Shown here: in pieces, positions 17,871 to 26,902 of the stretch
Layout of the letters: each line of letters opens with the position of its first letter
Position numbering within the stretch: position 1 is the stretch's first letter
Assembly: GCF_033659955.1 (NCBI RefSeq)
Contig: NZ_JARUJP010000004.1
Coordinates: 1-64,000 of the forward strand
Length of the DNA stretch: 64,000 nt
Direction: 5' to 3'
Source: Clostridium_AM tanneri
Lineage (GTDB): Bacteria; Bacillota; Clostridia; Clostridiales; Clostridiaceae
Position numbers and translations under genes: made by a program
The notes under the pieces: model-generated
Databases searched by the model: none
Told to the model about the DNA's origin: nothing
What the model saw: the letters and a program-made list of their open reading frames with translations, nothing else

Positions 17871-18161
17871 AATTAAACCACCTCTGAGAATGTAATCTGT
17901 CTAATTTAGTATACCACCTTTATAATAGAAAAGCATATACACCCTTTAATTAAGCACAGTTGATTTAGCAGTAATATTGGGGGCTACCTACAGTTTCTAT
18001 GCTGCTCAGTAAACACTAATACATAACCGCTGTAAAAATGTAATTTTACATAAATATACATTTTTCAATAGATTTAAAGATTATTTTGGTATATAATTAT
18101 AATTATAGTTATTACTTAACACTAATGTAACATAACTACTAAAAAACCAGGGGGTGTCAAA

Positions 18162-19163
18162 ATGAAAAGAAGAATAGGAACCCTACTTATATCATTAATG
18201 CTTGTATTTTCAGCATTATTTACAGTAGGTTGTTCAAAGGAAACTAGCAATTCAGGACAAGCTCCTCAACAGGAGAAAAAAGAAAAAATTAAAATAGCGG
18301 TTTTAAAGGGTCCTACAGGAATGGGTATAGTGAAGCTTATGGAAGATAATAAAGATCTTTATGATATTTCCCTATTTGACTCACCGGATCAGATAGTTTC
18401 TAAAATTGTAAATGGTGATGTAGATGGAGCTGCAGTACCGTCTAACCTAGCACCGATTTTATATAACAAAACCTCAGGAAAAATTCAATTATTAGGAGTA
18501 AATACTTTAGGAATTCTTTATATAGTTGAAAATGGCAATAGTATTAAAGATATTAAGGATTTAAAGGGAAAAACTATTTATTCCAGCGGTAAAGGCGGTA
18601 CACCGGAATACACTTTAAACTACATTCTAAAGAAAAACGGCTTAGAGCCAGATAAAGATGTTAAAATTGAGTATAAAATGCAGCACAGTGACTTAGCTGC
18701 AGCAGTAGCATCAAAGGAAGTACAAATAGCAGTGCTGCCAGAGCCTTTTGTAACTACTACCAAAATGAAAAACAAAGAGCTTCAGGTTCCTATAGACCTT
18801 ACTAAGGAATGGGAAAAGGTATCAGGAGACAAGGGCAAGTTGATTATGGGTACTTTGGTATTTAGAAAGGACTTTGTAGATAAGAGATCGAAGGATGTAC
18901 AGGACTTTTTAACTAAATATAAAGCTTCCGTAGATTTTGTAAACAATAATAAAGCAGAGGCAGGAAAACTTATAGAGAAAAATGGAATAATAGCTAATGC
19001 TAAGATAGCAGAAATGGCTATTCCAAAATGCAATATAGTATTTATGTCTGCAGAGGAGTCAAAAGAAGCTTTAAATAAATTTTATGAGGTTCTAAAGGAA
19101 AATGATCCTAAATCCATCGGAGGAAAAATCCCAGATGAAAAGTTCTATTACAGTGGAAAGTAA
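18162..19163 (+). CDS. ABC importer substrate-binding lipoprotein (NMT1/SsuA type)
   Basis: 333 residues with a lipoprotein signal peptide and lipobox TVGC (about residues 20-23), then an NMT1/THI5-like periplasmic-binding fold. KIAVLKGPTGMGIVKLM opens domain 1 and the DGAAVPSNLAP and VLPEPFVTT segments line the cleft. Relatives bind sulfonates, taurine, nitrate or thiamine precursors; I cannot choose among them. A GGGGG site precedes the ATG. The permease start lies inside its 3' end, showing a tight operon. Confidence 0.88.
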   Translation: MKRRIGTLLISLMLVFSALFTVGCSKETSNSGQAPQQEKKEKIKIAVLKGPTGMGIVKLMEDNKDLYDISLFDSPDQIVSKIVNGDVDGAAVPSNLAPILYNKTSGKIQLLGVNTLGILYIVENGNSIKDIKDLKGKTIYSSGKGGTPEYTLNYILKKNGLEPDKDVKIEYKMQHSDLAAAVASKEVQIAVLPEPFVTTTKMKNKELQVPIDLTKEWEKVSGDKGKLIMGTLVFRKDFVDKRSKDVQDFLTKYKASVDFVNNNKAEAGKLIEKNGIIANAKIAEMAIPKCNIVFMSAEESKEALNKFYEVLKENDPKSIGGKIPDEKFYYSGK

Positions 19164-19881
19164 AAAGATAGGCAGAAAAATAGGTATACTAGTATTTTGG
19201 TTTTTTATTTGGGAGCTTTGCTCCCTTTTTGTTAACAATCCTCTTTTACTGCCTTCTCCTTTGGAGGTTTTAAAGGTACTATCTATTCTTACAGGGAAAT
19301 TATATTTTTGGAGAAGTGTTTTCAGCAGTATATTTAGAGTATTAGTGGGACTTCTTTTCTCTATAACAATGGGCTTATTAATTGGGGTGGTTGCTGGACT
19401 AGTAAAATTTATAGAAGAACTTCTTCAGCCCTTTATAATAGTTGTTAAAGCTACTCCAGTAATGTCTATAATAATACTGGCTTTGGTTTGGTTTAGGTCT
19501 TCTAATGTAGTAATTTTCACAACTATTTTAATATGTTTCCCAATAATATATACTAATGTACTTCAGGGTATAAAAGCAGTAGACATTAATTTAATACAAA
19601 TGGCTAAAGTCTACAAGGTTAAAAGAAAGTATATTTTAAAGGATGTTTATTTACCTTCTATTAAACACTATGTTATCTCTGGAGTGCTTATGTGCTTAGG
19701 TCTTGGCTGGAAGGTTTCTGTAGCCTCTGAAATTTTAAGTACACCTAAATACTCCATAGGCTTAAACCTTCTAAATGCCAAGTCCACTTTAGAAACAGCA
19801 GAACTCTTTGCCTGGACTATAGTTGTAGTACTTTTGAGTTTTATTTTTGAAGCTCTTTTTAAGTACTATGTTAGGAAATAA
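19135..19881 (+). CDS. ABC importer permease (SsuC/TauC type)
   Basis: About 248 residues with six membrane segments. The EAA-like loop (GIKAVDINLIQMAKVYKVKRKYI, near 160) couples to the ATPase. I place the start at the ATG at 19135, which overlaps the binding-protein gene by 29 bp and has GGAGGA 10 bp upstream; an earlier in-frame ATG at 19102 has no such site. The expected ATPase partner is not next. A dehydrogenase gene on the other strand follows after 5 bp, and a matching ATPase appears only at 21250. Confidence 0.88.
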   Translation: MKSSITVESKKIGRKIGILVFWFFIWELCSLFVNNPLLLPSPLEVLKVLSILTGKLYFWRSVFSSIFRVLVGLLFSITMGLLIGVVAGLVKFIEELLQPFIIVVKATPVMSIIILALVWFRSSNVVIFTTILICFPIIYTNVLQGIKAVDINLIQMAKVYKVKRKYILKDVYLPSIKHYVISGVLMCLGLGWKVSVASEILSTPKYSIGLNLLNAKSTLETAELFAWTIVVVLLSFIFEALFKYYVRK

Positions 19882-19886
19882 TAAGC

Positions 19887-20876
19887 TTATAATCCATTTA
19901 CAATATTACTAGGACGCTGCCCTTTTAATGCAGCGTCAATATTCAACCAGTTTTTCTTATGGGCACGGTAGAAAAAGCTAGTAGTAACTCCACCGATATG
20001 TGGTGAAAAAATAATTCGGTCAGCATATTTCTCCGGTAAATTTAAAAGTATGTTATCTAATGTAACAGGTATTGGAGCCACAGTATCTAAGCCGGCACCT
20101 TGTATTTGTTCCGATACAATGGCATGATAAAGTGCTTCATTGTCAACGATTTCACCACGGGCTGTATTAACGATATATGCACTTGCCTTCATTTTACTTA
20201 GAAATTCTTTATTAATCATTCCGGTTGTTTCAGGGGTCACTGGACAGTGAATACTGATAATATCACAGGTACCTGCTAGTTCCTCTAAATCCATGTAAGA
20301 AACCTTGTATTCCTCTTCCACATCTAATGCTTTTCTGGTTCTGCTATAATAGTATAGCTGGCATTCAAAGGGTTCCAGCCTTTTTGCTGTTGCCATTGCA
20401 ATGTCACCGAATCCAATAAGACCGACTTTACAATCAGACAGTTCTGTGATGCCTTCTATCATCATTTGTTCCTTCATATGTATTTGATTGCCTTCCCTAA
20501 CCGTACGATCACCGACGGTAATTTTACGAAGTAATGCCAGCATTAAAAGCACTGTCTGCTCTGCCACTGCAGCTGCATTTGCACCTTTGCTGTTGCAGAC
20601 ATATATGCCCCTTTCCCTTGCAGCTTCACAATCAATGCCGTTGTATCCAACACCTTCTGACTGGATTATTCTTAGATTAGCCATCTTACGAATAACATTC
20701 CCTGAAAGCTTTGCCGTAGGGTCAATAGCAATGGCCTCTGCATCAGAAGCAACTTGTAACAGTTCCTCATCACTTGCATCACGAGGACAGAAAACCATAG
20801 TAATATCTTTTATAATATCTATGTCCGGCATATATTTTTTATAACGGTCTTTATTTCCCATAATTAAAATCTTCAT
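19887..20876 (-). CDS. D-isomer-specific 2-hydroxyacid dehydrogenase
   Basis: 329 residues. An NAD-binding Rossmann domain (GLIGFGDIAMATAKRL, about 150-165) is nested in the catalytic domain, with the family Arg (NTARGEIVDNEAL), Glu and His (SPHIGGVT) catalytic triad. It reduces a 2-ketoacid to a D-2-hydroxyacid or the reverse; the substrate is unknown. GGAGG seven bases before the ATG at 20876 favours that start over one five codons upstream. It interrupts an ABC importer locus on the opposite strand and by eye is somewhat richer in G and C than its neighbours, which suggests later insertion. Confidence 0.88.
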   Translation of the reverse strand: MKILIMGNKDRYKKYMPDIDIIKDITMVFCPRDASDEELLQVASDAEAIAIDPTAKLSGNVIRKMANLRIIQSEGVGYNGIDCEAARERGIYVCNSKGANAAAVAEQTVLLMLALLRKITVGDRTVREGNQIHMKEQMMIEGITELSDCKVGLIGFGDIAMATAKRLEPFECQLYYYSRTRKALDVEEEYKVSYMDLEELAGTCDIISIHCPVTPETTGMINKEFLSKMKASAYIVNTARGEIVDNEALYHAIVSEQIQGAGLDTVAPIPVTLDNILLNLPEKYADRIIFSPHIGGVTTSFFYRAHKKNWLNIDAALKGQRPSNIVNGL

Positions 20877-20891
20877 ATTGTACTCCTCCAT

Positions 20892-21249
20892 ATTTAAAGT
20901 AATATAATAGTAGCAATTGTCAGAGATAAGTATTTTAACAACTTTAATGTACTTCTAATAGATTATTTGCTTCTTACATACTTATTATATAACAGCATTG
21001 AAACAACATAAACTATATAGTATAGTTATTGTAAAGGGATAAAATGGCAACAAAAAGTGTTGACTTAACTCTAACTTTGGAAATAATGCTGTTTTACCTA
21101 TAGATATTTAGATTAAAAATTTATTATCTATTATTAGAAAGGATATATAGCATTGTATAGTTATTCTATATTGTCTAGACAATTGTTTGAGCTGACAGTA
21201 TCCTTCAAGCTTTAAAGAAAATTAATACATGCTATAAACTATTAGAACT
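20892..21249. promoter_or_regulatory. Divergent intergenic region with a 14-bp palindrome
   Basis: This holds the promoters of the dehydrogenase and ABC ATPase genes. A perfect palindrome ATTGTCTAGACAAT lies at 21170-21183, about 67 bp before the ATPase start, and could bind a dimeric repressor. A TTGACT hexamer at about 21059 is a possible -35, but no clear -10 follows. No structured RNA was recognised. Confidence 0.45.
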
Positions 21250-21849
21250 ATGAAAAATAATTGCGAAGTACAGTTAATAAATTTATGTAAGTCCTATGAC
21301 GGACATAAAGTTCTAAGTAATTTAAATATGAATATAGAAGAAAATAAAATTACTGTTATTACAGGCCCCTCCGGCTGTGGAAAAACTACTTTGCTAAAGA
21401 TAATAAGTGGTGTTGAAAAGGAAGACAGTGGACAGGTGCTTTTAAAAGATAACAGCATATCCTATATATTTCAGGAGGATAGACTTCTTCCGCACCTTAC
21501 AGTTTACCAAAATATTGCTTTCGTATTAAAATCTACAATGAATAAAGAAGAAATGGACTTCCTTATAAATAAATATTTAGATTTAGTTAAACTACTAGAG
21601 CATAGGGATAAGTTTCCAAGACAGTTAAGTGGCGGAATGAAGAGAAGGGTGTCTATCGCAAGGGCTTTTGCTTATAAAAGTAGATTGCTTTTAATGGATG
21701 AACCTTTTAAAGGCTTAGACGATAAATTAAAGAAAGAGATAATTGAAGAATTTTTACATATTCATAACACTGATAAAAGAACTGTTATCTTGGTAACCCA
21801 TGATATGAAGGAAGCAGAAGTCCTAGGAGATATAATTTATACCCTGTAA
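21250..21849 (+). CDS. ABC importer ATPase (SsuB/TauB type)
   Basis: 199 residues, short but complete for the core: Walker A GPSGCGKTT (about 39-47), Q loop YIFQEDRLLPHLTV, signature LSGGMKRRVSIARA, Walker B LLLMDEPFKGLD and H-loop VTHD. The C-terminal extension present in many SsuB proteins is missing. It matches the binding protein and permease at 18162-19881 in family, so they probably form one importer despite the inserted gene. No good ribosome binding site precedes the ATG, which may lower expression. Confidence 0.85.
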   Translation: MKNNCEVQLINLCKSYDGHKVLSNLNMNIEENKITVITGPSGCGKTTLLKIISGVEKEDSGQVLLKDNSISYIFQEDRLLPHLTVYQNIAFVLKSTMNKEEMDFLINKYLDLVKLLEHRDKFPRQLSGGMKRRVSIARAFAYKSRLLLMDEPFKGLDDKLKKEIIEEFLHIHNTDKRTVILVTHDMKEAEVLGDIIYTL

Positions 21850-21864
21850 TAGTTTGAGAATCCT

Positions 21865-21919
21865 AAAAAATACGAACCAAGCATCTACTGTTAACTGTAA
21901 TGCTTTGGTTCGTATTTTT
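21865..21919. terminator. Bidirectional terminator between ABC ATPase and aroK
   Basis: A long stem (AATACGAACC plus AAGCAT paired with ATGCTT and GGTTCGTATT, one bulged T) is flanked by A- and T-runs on both sides. It serves both convergent transcripts and touches the aroK stop codon. Confidence 0.88.
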
Positions 21920-22433
21920 AATCTGTAGCCAGTAATCCTTCTAAAGTCAACCTTTCTATTATTATTTTTATAGCCTTCTCTATACCCTTATCGTTAACTA
22001 TATGATAATCGCAATACTCCTTATAAAGCTCATATCTCTCATTAAAGAGTTCATACAGCTTATGTACTCCCTCCTTCAAAAGAGGTCTTCCTGCTACTTC
22101 TACATCCTGTGCAATATTCTCTACTGGTCTATCTATAAAAACTATAACGCCCTTTTCTTTAAGATCTCTAATATTTAAATAGTTTTTTACTACACCACCG
22201 CCAGTGGCTATAACCAGATTTTCTCCGTTACTTAATTTGCCCACAGCTTCTCTTTCCAAAGCTCTAAAATAACCTTCACCTTTATTAAATAGTTGATCTA
22301 TAGTCTTACCGCTTATTTGTTCTATATATTCATCCAAATCCACAAAATTATATTCTAACCTACTAGACAATATTTTACCTATAGTTGTCTTTCCACAGCC
22401 TGGCATACCTATTAAAACTATGTTTTTATACAT
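21918..22433 (-). CDS. aroK: Shikimate kinase
   Basis: 171 residues. P-loop GMPGCGKTTIGK (about 8-19), the DLDEYIE shikimate-binding segment (about 32-38), the GEGYFRALE motif and the GGGVV motif are all present, with the AGRPLL lid. It phosphorylates shikimate with ATP in chorismate synthesis. It is the last gene of the minus-strand aro operon, 42 bp after aroE, and ends at the bidirectional terminator. Confidence 0.95.
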   Translation of the reverse strand: MYKNIVLIGMPGCGKTTIGKILSSRLEYNFVDLDEYIEQISGKTIDQLFNKGEGYFRALEREAVGKLSNGENLVIATGGGVVKNYLNIRDLKEKGVIVFIDRPVENIAQDVEVAGRPLLKEGVHKLYELFNERYELYKEYCDYHIVNDKGIEKAIKIIIERLTLEGLLATD

Positions 22434-22475
22434 TTTTATAACATCTCACTATCTTATTATTTTGCTATTGAAGTA

Positions 22476-23288
22476 TTAAAATTTGCTCCTTATCTCTTTA
22501 TATATTTCTTCAGTAGTTTCCTCAGCAATTGCTACTCCCTGCCAAATTTCCTGTGCAGCTACAGCTTGTGCCACTAACATATAAAGTCCATTTACAGTTT
22601 TAAGACCTAGTTCTTCCGATTTCTTAAGGAAAATCGTTTGATCTGGATTATATATTAAATCCACAGCTACAGAAAATCTTGATAAACTCTCCTGATTCAC
22701 TGGACAGCACTCCACCTCAGGATACATTCCACAGGGAGTACAATTTATAATAATATCTTTAGCTCCTAAATTATCCATGTCTTTATAAGACATTATTTTA
22801 AAATCTTTTATTTTTTTTAGTCCATTTTTGGGATCTCTGCTTATATAAATAATATCTTTTATTCCATTGTCTATAAGATATTGAACTACTGCCTTAGAGG
22901 CACCTCCGGTACCCAGTATTACTGCATCTTTGTTACAAATATCTATTTGACCATTTTTTAATGAAGCACCAAAGCCATGATAATCAGTATTGTATCCTGT
23001 AAGTATTCCATTGGAAAAGGATATAGTGTTAACTGCACCTATCTTCTCTGCCTCTTTAGAAAGCTTATCTAGGTATTTTATAATCTCTATCTTGTAAGGT
23101 ATAGTTACATTTACCCCCTTAGCTTCGAGAGCTTTTAATCCTTCTAATGCCTTCTGTAGATTCTCCTTTTTTATTTCAAATAAATTATATTCTCCCTTTA
23201 ATTTCATCTTTTCTAAAATTAACTTATTTATTTGAGGAGAGAAGCTATGTCCTAATTTTTCTCCTATTAACCCATAAAAATTACTCAT
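22476..23288 (-). CDS. aroE: Shikimate dehydrogenase
   Basis: 270 residues. The N-terminal substrate domain carries GEKLGHSFSPQI (about 9-20) and NVTIPYK with the catalytic Lys (about 65). The NADP domain carries GTGGASKAV (about 125-133). The C-terminal GLYMLVAQA motif (about 235-243) is intact. It reduces 3-dehydroshikimate to shikimate. Its ATG follows the pheA stop directly, so translation is probably coupled. Confidence 0.95.
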   Translation of the reverse strand: MSNFYGLIGEKLGHSFSPQINKLILEKMKLKGEYNLFEIKKENLQKALEGLKALEAKGVNVTIPYKIEIIKYLDKLSKEAEKIGAVNTISFSNGILTGYNTDYHGFGASLKNGQIDICNKDAVILGTGGASKAVVQYLIDNGIKDIIYISRDPKNGLKKIKDFKIMSYKDMDNLGAKDIIINCTPCGMYPEVECCPVNQESLSRFSVAVDLIYNPDQTIFLKKSEELGLKTVNGLYMLVAQAVAAQEIWQGVAIAEETTEEIYKEIRSKF

Positions 23289-24431
23289 TTATATACAATT
23301 CACCTCACCTTTATAATTTCCTAGCAGTTTAAAGTATAGGCTTTTTTCCTTTATTTCTTCTACTATTCTTTTAGTCCTATCTTCTAATATGTTACCTTGA
23401 AAATCTATATAAAAGAAATATTCCCAAGACTTATCTGCAATAGGCCTTGACTCTATTTTCATCATATTGGAGTTATTTTCTGCAAAGTATTTTAAGATTC
23501 CGTATAAAGCCCCAACCTTATGAGGCAGCGATGCAACTATAGTTAACTTATCACATTCTTCTTTAGGTTCCATGTGCCGGCCTATTATTATAAATCTAGT
23601 ATAGTTATTACTATTATAATTGATATTTTCCTTTAAAATATCCAGCCCATATACCTCTGCTGCCTTTTTACTAGCTACACAAGCTTTACTTTTAAGATTT
23701 TCCCTACTAATATATAGAGCACTTTTTGCAGTATTAAAATAGGGAATAAGTGTCCACTCTCTATGATTATCAAAAAAGTCCTTACATTGCAAAAAACCCT
23801 GTTCATGAGAATATACTTCCTTTATATCAGAAAGGTCAGTGCCCTTAACTGCCATTAGATTATGATTAACTTTAATACACTTTTCACCTATTATATAGAA
23901 ACCATACTTACGGAGTAAATCATAAATTTCAGCAATACTTCCTGTAGATGAATTCTCAATAGGTAAAACAGCATACTTTATATCCCCTCTGTCTACTGCA
24001 TCAAAGACCTCCCTAAAGGTTGAAAAACACCTGGTTTCTGTTTCCGTACCGAAGTATTCCAGCAATGCTTGATGACTAAAAGAGGCTTTTACTCCCTGAA
24101 AACCAACTTTGCAGCATGTATTATTATGTTCCACTTTATTCCCCTGTAAAACTTCAGATATTATTTTTTCCTGGGACCTTCTGCTTATTGTCATCATAGC
24201 CTGAAGAAATTCTTTTAAACTAAGTTTTAAAGACTCATTTTCTATGCTCTGTAAATGTTTATTTATAATTTGGTCCTCTCTTGTCCCATCAAATATCTCC
24301 ATGGAATTTTTAGCTTTATACTCTGCCACCTTAGAAACTGTTGTCATTCTCTTCTTAAATAAATTCACTAAGGCTTCATCTATTTCATTAATTTGTCCTC
24401 TCAAATCCTCCAGTTCTCTCAATATTATCAC
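23289..24431 (-). CDS. pheA: Bifunctional chorismate mutase / prephenate dehydratase
   Basis: 380 residues. AroQ-type chorismate mutase is at about 5-90 (LRGQINEIDEALVNLF, RMTTVSKVAEYK), prephenate dehydratase at about 107-285 (GVKASFSHQALLEYFG, the catalytic NYTRFI motif) and an ACT domain at about 298-375 that gives feedback control by phenylalanine (the GALYGIL and ESRP segments are visible). The annotated GTG at 24431 directly abuts GAGGAA, so the TTG three codons later (24422) may be the true start. It turns chorismate into phenylpyruvate. Confidence 0.95.
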   Translation of the reverse strand: MIILRELEDLRGQINEIDEALVNLFKKRMTTVSKVAEYKAKNSMEIFDGTREDQIINKHLQSIENESLKLSLKEFLQAMMTISRRSQEKIISEVLQGNKVEHNNTCCKVGFQGVKASFSHQALLEYFGTETETRCFSTFREVFDAVDRGDIKYAVLPIENSSTGSIAEIYDLLRKYGFYIIGEKCIKVNHNLMAVKGTDLSDIKEVYSHEQGFLQCKDFFDNHREWTLIPYFNTAKSALYISRENLKSKACVASKKAAEVYGLDILKENINYNSNNYTRFIIIGRHMEPKEECDKLTIVASLPHKVGALYGILKYFAENNSNMMKIESRPIADKSWEYFFYIDFQGNILEDRTKRIVEEIKEKSLYFKLLGNYKGEVNCI

Positions 24432-24529
24432 TTCCTCTTATTCAAATAGACAGTAACTTCTACAATTAATTCGTTAAATTAAACCTATTTAAACTGAGAT
24501 TTTAGAGACAGCAAATGCTACTAAACAAG

Positions 24530-25600
24530 TTAACATAAATCCAGTATAGCTATAGCTGCAGCAGCTTCTACTACTGGCAGCGCCCTAGGCACAATACAGG
24601 GATCATGTCTTCCTATTATCTCCATCTCTCTATTTTTGCCACTGTCTATATCTATGGTTCTCTGAACCTTACTAATTGAAGGCGTTGGTTTTATGGCAAC
24701 TCTAAAGACTAAAGGCATTCCATTAGTAATTCCTCCTAAAACTCCTCCATTATTATTACTATAGGTTCTTACCTTATCTCCATCCATATAATATTCATCA
24801 TTAGCCTCTGACCCCTTCAACTCTGTTATATGGAATCCTGAACCAAACTCTACTCCCTTTACTGCTGGAATAGAGAATAAAAGCTGTGCTAGAGTACTTT
24901 CTACAGAATCGAAGAAAGGCTCTCCAATTCCTACTGGCAGATTAATAACTGCCGTTTCTATAACTCCACCTACCGAATCTTTTTCTTCCCTAGCTTTTAT
25001 AATAATATCTTTCATTTTTAAGGCGATTTTTTCATCTATTGTTGGAAACAAGTTTTCTCTTAATGTTATTAATACTTTCTCATCTATATCAACCATATTA
25101 AAACTTTTGTCTTCTAATTTACCAATACTCTTTATATGACTTCCAATAACTATACCTTTTTTTTCTAAAATCTGCTTACACACCGCTCCTGCAAATACTA
25201 GTGGTGCTGTTATTCTTCCAGAAAAATGTCCTCCTCCTCTATAATCGTTAAATCCTTTATATTTAATATATCCAGTGAAATCCCCGTGAGAAGGTCTCAT
25301 TAGGTTTTTAGTTTTTTCATAATCCTTTGAATGTTGATTTGTGTTATAAATTATTGCACAGAGAGGTGTTCCAGTAGTCCTTCCATTAAAATATCCGCTT
25401 AGTATCTGGAAGCTGTCTTCTTCTTTTCTTGAAGTTGCAAGCTTACTTTTTCCCGGAGCTCTTCTTCCCATTTCTTTATTAATATAGTCTAAGTCTAATT
25501 CTATACCTGGTTCAAGTCCATCTATATTTATTCCTATTGCTTTTCCATGAGACTCTCCAAAAATAGAAAGCTTAATATTATTACCCCAAATTCCACTCAT
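24530..25600 (-). CDS. aroC: Chorismate synthase
   Basis: 356 residues. The three chorismate synthase signatures are present: GESHGKAIGINIDG (about 11-24), the GGGHFSGRITAPLVFAGA region (about 122-139) and RHDPCIVPRALPVVEA near the C-terminus. It converts EPSP to chorismate and needs reduced FMN. The ATG lies 20 bp inside the end of aroA, so the two are coupled. The pheA start follows after about 100 bp. Confidence 0.95.
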   Translation of the reverse strand: MSGIWGNNIKLSIFGESHGKAIGINIDGLEPGIELDLDYINKEMGRRAPGKSKLATSRKEEDSFQILSGYFNGRTTGTPLCAIIYNTNQHSKDYEKTKNLMRPSHGDFTGYIKYKGFNDYRGGGHFSGRITAPLVFAGAVCKQILEKKGIVIGSHIKSIGKLEDKSFNMVDIDEKVLITLRENLFPTIDEKIALKMKDIIIKAREEKDSVGGVIETAVINLPVGIGEPFFDSVESTLAQLLFSIPAVKGVEFGSGFHITELKGSEANDEYYMDGDKVRTYSNNNGGVLGGITNGMPLVFRVAIKPTPSISKVQRTIDIDSGKNREMEIIGRHDPCIVPRALPVVEAAAAIAILDLC

Positions 25601-26861
25601 CTACACTACCTCCCAATTCTTTAAAATGCTCCCAAAAATTCGGATAGGATTTTTTTACAGAATCAGCATCTTCTATTATAAGAGGCTCCTTACATCTTGT
25701 AGATGCCACTGCCAGTGCCATAGCTATGCGATGGTCGTTCCAGCTGTTAACCTTGCCTCCTATGAGGGTTTCCTTTCCCCTTATTATTAATCTATCTTCC
25801 TTTTCCTCTATGTCCGCTCCAATTTTATTAAGTTCAGAGGTTATAGCTGCTAACCTATCAGATTCCTTAAATCTAAGCCTTTCTGCATTTACTATTTCTG
25901 TAGTCCCTTCACTTAAGGCTCCTAATACGGTAAGCACAGGCACTAAGTCTGGACATTCAGAAGCATCTATCACCGTTCCCTTTGTTTGAGAGGGTAAAGC
26001 TTTAACTTTCTCTCCTTCTACAACAATCTCTCCACCCATGGATTTTATTGTTTCTATTATAACTTTATCTCCTTGAAGAGAATTCATACTCATTCCATTA
26101 CATACCACTTCTGATCCTAAAACATTAGCCACAAGCCAGAAGGCAGCCTGGGAGAAATCTCCTTCAACCTTATAATCTGATGCTATATATTTTTGATTTC
26201 CCTTAATAGTGAATTCTCTATAATCAACATTTTTCACTTCTATTGAGAAAGCTTTAAGGACATCTATAGTTAAATCTACATAGGCTTTAGACTGCAGTTC
26301 CGTTGTAACTGTTATCCTTGAATCTCCTTCTAAAAGTGGAAGTGCAAACAATAGACCACTTATAAATTGTGAACTTACATCTCCCTTGATTCTATATTCA
26401 CCAGATTTTAGTCTTCCATTAATAGTTAATGGTAGCTTTCCATTTATATTTTCATATTGAATTTGCTGTTCCTCAAATATTCTATAATAATCTCCTAAAG
26501 GTCTCGCAACAAGCTTACCCTTTCCATTAAAAGTAACCTCTTCTCCTAAGGTGGCAGCTATAGGTATTAAAAATCTTAAGGTAGAGCCAGATTCAAAACA
26601 ATCAATACTATTGCCTTTTGCCTCCAATTTAGATGTACCTCTTATTTTTATTTTTGACTCTCCTTTGTATACCACTTCTACTCCTAAATTGCTCATAGCT
26701 TGACAGGTTGCCTTCACATCTTGAGAAAAAAATAGATTTTCAATATTACTAACTCCTTCAGACAAACTGGCACAAATTACTGCTCTGTGACAAAGGCTTT
26801 TTGATGATGGAACTGCTATGCTTCCCTTTAATTTACTGGGATTAATTCTTATATGTTTCAT
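25581..26861 (-). CDS. aroA: 3-phosphoshikimate 1-carboxyvinyltransferase (EPSP synthase)
   Basis: 426 residues, the usual length. Motifs visible: PSSKSLCHRAVICASLSEG (about 15-33), GSTLRFLIPIAA (about 92-103), QFISGLLFALPL and RLRFKESDRLAAITSEL with catalytic Asp/Glu and Arg residues. I moved the start to the ATG at 26861, which has AGGAGAGG at good spacing, rather than the upstream in-frame ATG. It joins PEP to shikimate 3-phosphate. Confidence 0.95.
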   Translation of the reverse strand: MKHIRINPSKLKGSIAVPSSKSLCHRAVICASLSEGVSNIENLFFSQDVKATCQAMSNLGVEVVYKGESKIKIRGTSKLEAKGNSIDCFESGSTLRFLIPIAATLGEEVTFNGKGKLVARPLGDYYRIFEEQQIQYENINGKLPLTINGRLKSGEYRIKGDVSSQFISGLLFALPLLEGDSRITVTTELQSKAYVDLTIDVLKAFSIEVKNVDYREFTIKGNQKYIASDYKVEGDFSQAAFWLVANVLGSEVVCNGMSMNSLQGDKVIIETIKSMGGEIVVEGEKVKALPSQTKGTVIDASECPDLVPVLTVLGALSEGTTEIVNAERLRFKESDRLAAITSELNKIGADIEEKEDRLIIRGKETLIGGKVNSWNDHRIAMALAVASTRCKEPLIIEDADSVKKSYPNFWEHFKELGGSVDEWNLG

Positions 26862-26902
26862 AAAACCTCTCCTACTCTTCTTTACTAGCAACTAATCTAA
26901 TT

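Noticed and set aside
17871..18161. TPP or S-box riboswitch before the NMT1-type binding protein
   Set aside because: I looked for the conserved cores (CTGAGA/ACCTGATCTGG for TPP, GAGGGA/GGCAACC for S-box) and did not see them.
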